Source: Leifsonia soli (lineage in GTDB: Bacteria > Actinomycetota > Actinomycetes > Actinomycetales > Microbacteriaceae). Taken from it: a stretch of 64,000 bases of DNA. The translations under genes were made by a program, and so were the position numbers. Every line of letters starts with the position of its first letter. Position 1 is the stretch's first letter. The notes under the pieces are model-generated. The model did no database searches, was not told where the DNA came from, and saw nothing but the letters and a program-made list of their open reading frames with translations. Shown here piece by piece: positions 60,234 to 64,000 of the stretch. The stretch covers positions 3,534,001 to 3,598,000 of the forward strand of contig NZ_JACCBJ010000001.1 of assembly GCF_013408745.1 (NCBI RefSeq). The letters run 5' to 3'.

Positions 60234-60782
60234 TCAGACGCGGAGCGCCGCGGCTTCGCTGCGCCAGCGCGCGAGCAGCGCCCACGGGTCGTCGCCGCCG
60301 CCCGCCGAGCGGACGCGGTCGACGTGTGCGAGCAGGTCCGGGTCGGTCTCGAACCACTCCGTGCCCGGGATGCGCAGGTGCGCGAACCGATCGTGGCGGC
60401 GAAGTTCCACGGTCCGGTCGCCGCGTTCGAACGCGAGGACCTCGTCGTGGGGGAGGGCGGCGAAGCGCTGCGCCGGGTTCGCCGTCGTGCCGATCTTGAT
60501 GCGGTCGCGGAAGCGCAGGTAGTAGACGACATCCACCCGGGAGGCGGCCTGACCCTCGGGCGGCGGTTCGCCCACCCGCCACTCGCACACCGCGCACAGC
60601 CAGCCCGACGGGTACCGGACGCCCAGCCGCGACCCGCAGAACGCGCACGGCGACGGCAGCGCATCGGTCACGCCGAACTCCGCGTCGACCAGGTCGTGCG
60701 CCTCCAGCAGGTGGGTCAGGCACAGCCGGATGGACGCGCCGGGATGCGCGGGGCTGTCGCAGAGCGCGCAGGTGGTGTCCAT
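60234..60782 (-). CDS. GIY-YIG-like protein with two zinc ribbons
   Basis: A 182-residue protein. The N-terminus has CxxC-type pairs (CALCDSPAH...CLTH and CAFCG...CAVCE) that should bind two zincs. The C-terminal half, VYYLRFRDRIKIGTTANPAQRF...FERGDRTVELRRHDRF, follows the Mug113/T5orf172 branch of the GIY-YIG nuclease fold (VYYL ... KIGTT ... R ... E). Such proteins are often phage- or defence-related, but no mobile genes are adjacent. DNA cleavage is possible, not shown. Confidence 0.72.
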   Translation of the reverse strand: MDTTCALCDSPAHPGASIRLCLTHLLEAHDLVDAEFGVTDALPSPCAFCGSRLGVRYPSGWLCAVCEWRVGEPPPEGQAASRVDVVYYLRFRDRIKIGTTANPAQRFAALPHDEVLAFERGDRTVELRRHDRFAHLRIPGTEWFETDPDLLAHVDRVRSAGGGDDPWALLARWRSEAAALRV

Positions 60783-60886
60783 GAGGCGAGGGTAGCCGCG
60801 CCCGCCGACAGCACCGGCGGCGTGGAGTGCCGCCCCGGCGCGGCTCAGCGCGGCGGCCGTAGGGCGGACGGCTGGACGCCGGGACG

Positions 60887-61588
60887 TCACGCCCGCGCGG
60901 CCGCCACGCGGCGCCCCTCGTGGACGGCGAAGTGCCCGACCGCGGCGGCACCCGCGGTCACCACCGTGGCGAGTCCGAGCGGGAGGGCGATCCCGAACCG
61001 CAGCAGTAGGGCGCCGACCAGGGCGCCCAGTGCGATGAGCACGACCGCGCCGGCGCGGCGGCGCCACGGCTGGCCGGATCCGCCGGCGAGCACTGAGTCG
61101 GCCGCCAGGCCGGTGATGGTCGAGGTGACGACGACCGTCGTCACATCCTTCACGGCCAGATGCCGCGCGACGGCCGCCTGGAACCCCATCGCGGCGGCGA
61201 GCAGGACCGTGATGCCCAGCTCCCAGGGCTTCGGGGGGACGCCGCCCGTCGCGATCGTGACGCCGGTGAGCACGGCGAGGGCGGCGGCGACCGCGGTGAA
61301 CGACCAGCTCGTCCGCGTGTTCCAGCCGATGGTCTCGCGCCGCAGCGTCCGGCCGCCGATCACGGCTCCGGCCATGAATGAGGCCAGCGCGACCAGGGGC
61401 CCCACCCAGGGCAGGCCCTCGGCGCCGACGATGGCCATCCCGAGGATGACGACGTTGCCGGTCATGTTGCCGGCGAACACCTTGTCGAGCCCGAGATAGC
61501 CGACCGCGTCGACGATCCCGGTGGAGAAGGTGAGCGCGAGCATGAGTACCAGGGTCATCTCGCTCTGCCGTTTGCTGTCGTCGGTCAT
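60887..61588 (-). CDS. YoaK/DUF1275 membrane protein
   Basis: A 233-residue protein with about six helices. FSTGIVDAVGYLGLDKVFAGNMTGNVVILGMA and the paired AAAMGFQAAVARHLAVKDVTTVVVTSTITGLA repeat define the DUF1275 family, likely small-molecule transporters. ATG 61588 follows AAGGAGG. Function unknown. Confidence 0.85.
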   Translation of the reverse strand: MTDDSKRQSEMTLVLMLALTFSTGIVDAVGYLGLDKVFAGNMTGNVVILGMAIVGAEGLPWVGPLVALASFMAGAVIGGRTLRRETIGWNTRTSWSFTAVAAALAVLTGVTIATGGVPPKPWELGITVLLAAAMGFQAAVARHLAVKDVTTVVVTSTITGLAADSVLAGGSGQPWRRRAGAVVLIALGALVGALLLRFGIALPLGLATVVTAGAAAVGHFAVHEGRRVAAARA

Positions 61589-61680
61589 CTGGCCTCCTTC
61601 TGCCGCAGACAGGATCGCATGACGTCGGCGCGACCCCCGCATCGGACAGCACGCATAACGAGTTCGTAACGGCCGTTTGC

Positions 61681-61736
61681 GTCAACGCGTTTGACGCTCA
61701 TAGCGTGACGTCAATCGATTGAAGTCAACCGATTGA
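61681..61736 (+). promoter_or_regulatory. Three LacI operators before the last regulator
   Basis: GTCAACGCGTTTGAC (61681-61695), TCAATCGATTGA (61711-61722, perfect) and TCAACCGATTGA (61725-61736) share TCAA-N4-TTGA symmetry. They lie directly upstream of the LacI gene at 61759. Confidence 0.75.
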
Positions 61737-61758
61737 CGCACAGAGCGAAGGAGCGCCG

Positions 61759-62796
61759 ATGCTGACGATGAAGGACATCGCCTCGCACGTCGGCGTCTCC
61801 GTGTCCAGCGTCAGCCTGGTGCTCAGCGGCCGGGGCGAGGGCCGTGTCAACGCGTCGGTCGCCCAACGCATCAAGCAGGTCGCCGACGAGCTCGGCTATG
61901 TGCCCAACCAGCTGGCGCGGTCGCTCAAGACCAAGCAGAGCCGGACGATCGGGATGGTGTCCGACCAGGTCGCGACGGTGCCGTTCTCCGGCCACATGCT
62001 CGCCGGAGCGCAGCAGGCGGCCTGGGACAGCGGCTTCATGCTGATGCTCATCGACACCTACGGCAACGACGAGGTGCAGACGCCCGCCGTCCAGTCCCTT
62101 CTGCAGCGCAACATCGAAGGCCTGATCGTCGCGACCAACTTCCACAAGCTGGTCGACCTGCCGCTTGTGCCGCCGACGATGCCGGTCGTCATCCTCGACG
62201 GCCGCCCCTCCGACGACGACGCCCACCCGACGGTCGACTACGTCGTCCCCGACGAGGAGCTGGGGGCCTACACCTCGACCCGCCTGCTCATCGAAGCCGG
62301 CCACACCCGGATCGGCTTCTGCGATGTCCGGGCCTACCCGATCGCGTCGCGGCTGCGCGCCCGCGGCCACGAGCGGGCACTGGCGGAGGCGGGGCTGCGC
62401 CGGGACGAGAGCCTGACCGTCGTGGCAGAGGACGCGGCCACACGGTTCGCGGTCGAACCGGCCCGGCGGCTCCTCGACCGCGACGACCGCCCCACAGCGG
62501 TGTTCTGCTTCAGCGATCAGACCGCCATGGGCTTCTACCAGGTGGCCAGGCACCTCGGGCTGGAGATCCCCCGCGACCTGTCGATCGCCGGGTTCGACAA
62601 TCAGGAGTTCGTCGCGGAAGCGCTCGACCCCGGTCTCACCACCGTTCAGCTGCCCCACCGCGACATGGGCGAATGGGCGGTGCGCCGCGTCGTCGGACGG
62701 CTGGACGGATCCCTCGACGGGGCAGAACGCGAAGGGTTCCTGATGCCCTGCGCTCCCGTCCTCCGACAGTCCATCGGGCCGCCGTCCGGCAGCTGA
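61759..62796 (+). CDS. LacI-family regulator of the fourth sugar importer
   Basis: A 345-residue LacI protein: headpiece TMKDIASHVGVSVSSVSLVL, effector domain to IPRDLSIAGFDNQEFVAEALDPGLTTV. RBS GAAGGAG precedes ATG 61759. Three TCAA-N4-TTGA palindromes upstream are its probable operators. It is followed by a sugar-binding protein on the same strand, its likely target. Confidence 0.9.
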   Translation: MLTMKDIASHVGVSVSSVSLVLSGRGEGRVNASVAQRIKQVADELGYVPNQLARSLKTKQSRTIGMVSDQVATVPFSGHMLAGAQQAAWDSGFMLMLIDTYGNDEVQTPAVQSLLQRNIEGLIVATNFHKLVDLPLVPPTMPVVILDGRPSDDDAHPTVDYVVPDEELGAYTSTRLLIEAGHTRIGFCDVRAYPIASRLRARGHERALAEAGLRRDESLTVVAEDAATRFAVEPARRLLDRDDRPTAVFCFSDQTAMGFYQVARHLGLEIPRDLSIAGFDNQEFVAEALDPGLTTVQLPHRDMGEWAVRRVVGRLDGSLDGAEREGFLMPCAPVLRQSIGPPSGS

Positions 62797-62941
62797 CCGC
62801 CCCGCGCCCGAATCCACCCGCACCACCGACCGGAGGCACCGGTGGCGTGAGCCTGCCCTCCTGCCCGGCCGCCCCACCGAATACACCCGCCACCGAATCC
62901 ACCCGCACCACCCCGAACACCCGATGCAAAGGAGCAACGCA
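62797..62941 (+). repeat. Intergenic region with 19-bp direct repeats
   Basis: CGAATCCACCCGCACCACC occurs at 62809-62827 and 62894-62912, 85 bases apart, with a degenerate third copy at 62878-62894 (CGAATACACCCGCCACC). The stretch also has CCACCGACC/GGAGGCACCGGTGG pairing potential. It may hold a promoter for the binding-protein gene; no operator matching the LacI sites is seen. Confidence 0.55.
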
Positions 62942-64000
62942 ATGACAACACCCCGCAAACCGGGCGGCCGCACCGTCGCCCGTCTCGCCGCCGCAGCAGC
63001 GGCGGTCGCCGTGGCCGCCGCCGGCCTCGTCGGCTGCAGCAGCGGCAACGGCGGTGACGCCGGCACGACGTTCACGATCCTCCAGTACGAGGACCCGAAG
63101 ACGGCGCAGGGCCAGGGCTGGCAGCTCGCCCTCGAGATGTTCAAGAAGAAGCACCCCGGCGTGAAGGTCGACTTCCAGACCACCAGCTTCGACGCCGTCC
63201 GCAAGAACGCCAAGCTCACCCTCGGCGGCAACAAGGTGCCCGACGTCGTCGAGTTCAACAAGGGCAACGCCGACGGCGGCCAGCTCGCCAGCCAGGGGCT
63301 GCTCTCGCCGCTGGACGACCAGGTGAAGAAGTACGGCTGGGACAAGAAGGTCACCGGCGGCATGCAGTCCTTCGCCAAGTACGACGAGCAGGGCAGAGCC
63401 GGATCCGGTGACTGGTACGGCATCCCGAACATCGGCGAGTACGTCACCTTCTACTACAACAAGGACCTGTTCGCGAAGGCCGGCATCGCCGCAGAGCCGA
63501 AGACGATGGACGAGTTCGTCGCCGCGATGCAGAAGCTCCAGGCCGCCGGGATCACGCCGGTGTCGTCCTCGGCCTCGACCAACCAGGGCTTCAACCAGAT
63601 GTGGGTCTGGTACTCCCTCGTCTCGGCGTACGCCGACCGCTCGCAGATCGACGACTTCATGTTCCTGAAGGGCACGGTCGACTTCTCCGCCGACCCATGG
63701 AAGAAGGGCACGGAGCAGTTCCAGGACTGGATCGACAAGGGCTACCTCGGCACTGACCTCGCCGGCCTCACGTACGAGCAGGCGAACGTCAACTTCCTGA
63801 GCGGGAAGACCGGGATGCTGATCTGGAACAACGGAGTTTTCTCGCGGGTCAAGGACCAGAAGGACTTCGCCTGGGGCTACTTCACCCTCCCCGGCGCGAA
63901 CATGTCGATGGGATCATCCGGCCACCTGTGGGGCGTGCCCGCGAAGGCGAAGAACAAGGACCTCGCCTACGACTGGATCGACACGACGCTCAGCCCGGAG
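62942..64000 (+). CDS. ABC transporter sugar-binding lipoprotein (3' end outside window)
   Basis: The first 353 codons of a family 1 binding protein, lipobox Cys32 (LVGC). FTILQYEDPKTAQGQGWQLALEMFKKKHPGVKVDFQT and WYGIPNIGEYVTFYYNKDLFAKAG are typical of CUT1 binding proteins. RBS AAAGGAG. It is probably followed by two permease genes beyond the window. Substrate unknown. Confidence 0.9.
   Translation, partial: MTTPRKPGGRTVARLAAAAAAVAVAAAGLVGCSSGNGGDAGTTFTILQYEDPKTAQGQGWQLALEMFKKKHPGVKVDFQTTSFDAVRKNAKLTLGGNKVPDVVEFNKGNADGGQLASQGLLSPLDDQVKKYGWDKKVTGGMQSFAKYDEQGRAGSGDWYGIPNIGEYVTFYYNKDLFAKAGIAAEPKTMDEFVAAMQKLQAAGITPVSSSASTNQGFNQMWVWYSLVSAYADRSQIDDFMFLKGTVDFSADPWKKGTEQFQDWIDKGYLGTDLAGLTYEQANVNFLSGKTGMLIWNNGVFSRVKDQKDFAWGYFTLPGANMSMGSSGHLWGVPAKAKNKDLAYDWIDTTLSPE

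Noticed and set aside
1..64000. tRNA, rRNA, CRISPR arrays, insertion sequences, prophage
   Set aside because: No cloverleaf-like or rRNA-like segments, regular spacer repeats, transposase or integrase genes were seen on reading both strands.

Overview
The window is high-GC DNA. Its dense ORFs, leaderless -10/ATG arrangements, HSL-type esterases, SigK/RskA pair, class F sortase and FurA-catalase pair all point to an actinobacterium. The best guess is a Leifsonia-like member of the Microbacteriaceae; this is inferred from protein style, not from a marker gene. I saw no rRNA, tRNA, CRISPR array, insertion sequence or phage gene, so this looks like ordinary chromosome with a strong sugar-scavenging theme.

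Layout. 1-4.3 kb: 5' part of a large secreted protein (minus strand), a GntR regulator, a putative 16-codon leader ORF, an alpha/beta hydrolase and small conserved proteins. 4.3-13.5 kb: two paralogous LacI regulators, then a CUT1 ABC importer, a GH63-like (alpha/alpha)6 hydrolase and a GH127 beta-L-arabinofuranosidase, with four near-identical operator palindromes around the regulators. 13.7-15.3 kb: beta-carbonic anhydrase, an esterase and a decayed copy of a LapA-like gene. 15.4-20.4 kb: a probable SigK/RskA regulon (two secreted DUF4397 proteins, a class F sortase, three unknown small genes) and the intact LapA-like gene. 20.5-22.9 kb: an APH-fold kinase and a divergent XRE/SDR pair.

22.9-32.7 kb: a galactoside locus made of LacI, GH42, a CUT1 importer, a second GH42 and a second LacI. 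32.7-38.7 kb: aldo/keto reductase, amidohydrolase/TetR, MarR/esterase and HxlR/quinone-reductase pairs, most with visible operators between the divergent genes. 38.7-46.9 kb: Kup potassium transporter, LacI, and a CUT2 ChvE-GguA-GguB type monosaccharide importer preceded by a 46-codon ORF, then a PEP mutase family enzyme. 47.1-52.6 kb: aldose epimerase, a PucR-type regulator and gabT-gabD for GABA catabolism. 52.6-60.1 kb: PhzF-like protein, catalase with FurA, Na+/H+ antiporter, and a TetR/MFS exporter pair. 60.2-64 kb: a GIY-YIG/zinc-ribbon protein, a YoaK-like membrane protein, and another LacI with the start of a fourth sugar importer.

Taken together there are six LacI-type regulators, four sugar-binding lipoproteins and four glycosidases in 64 kb, consistent with life on plant polysaccharides (arabinosides, galactosides, monosaccharides). 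Local operators can be paired with most of the regulators by eye. The least conventional parts are the SigK/DUF4397/sortase region with its unknown three-gene cassette, an apparently catalytically dead nuclease-fold secreted protein at the left edge, two candidate leader ORFs, and two very long perfect palindromes.
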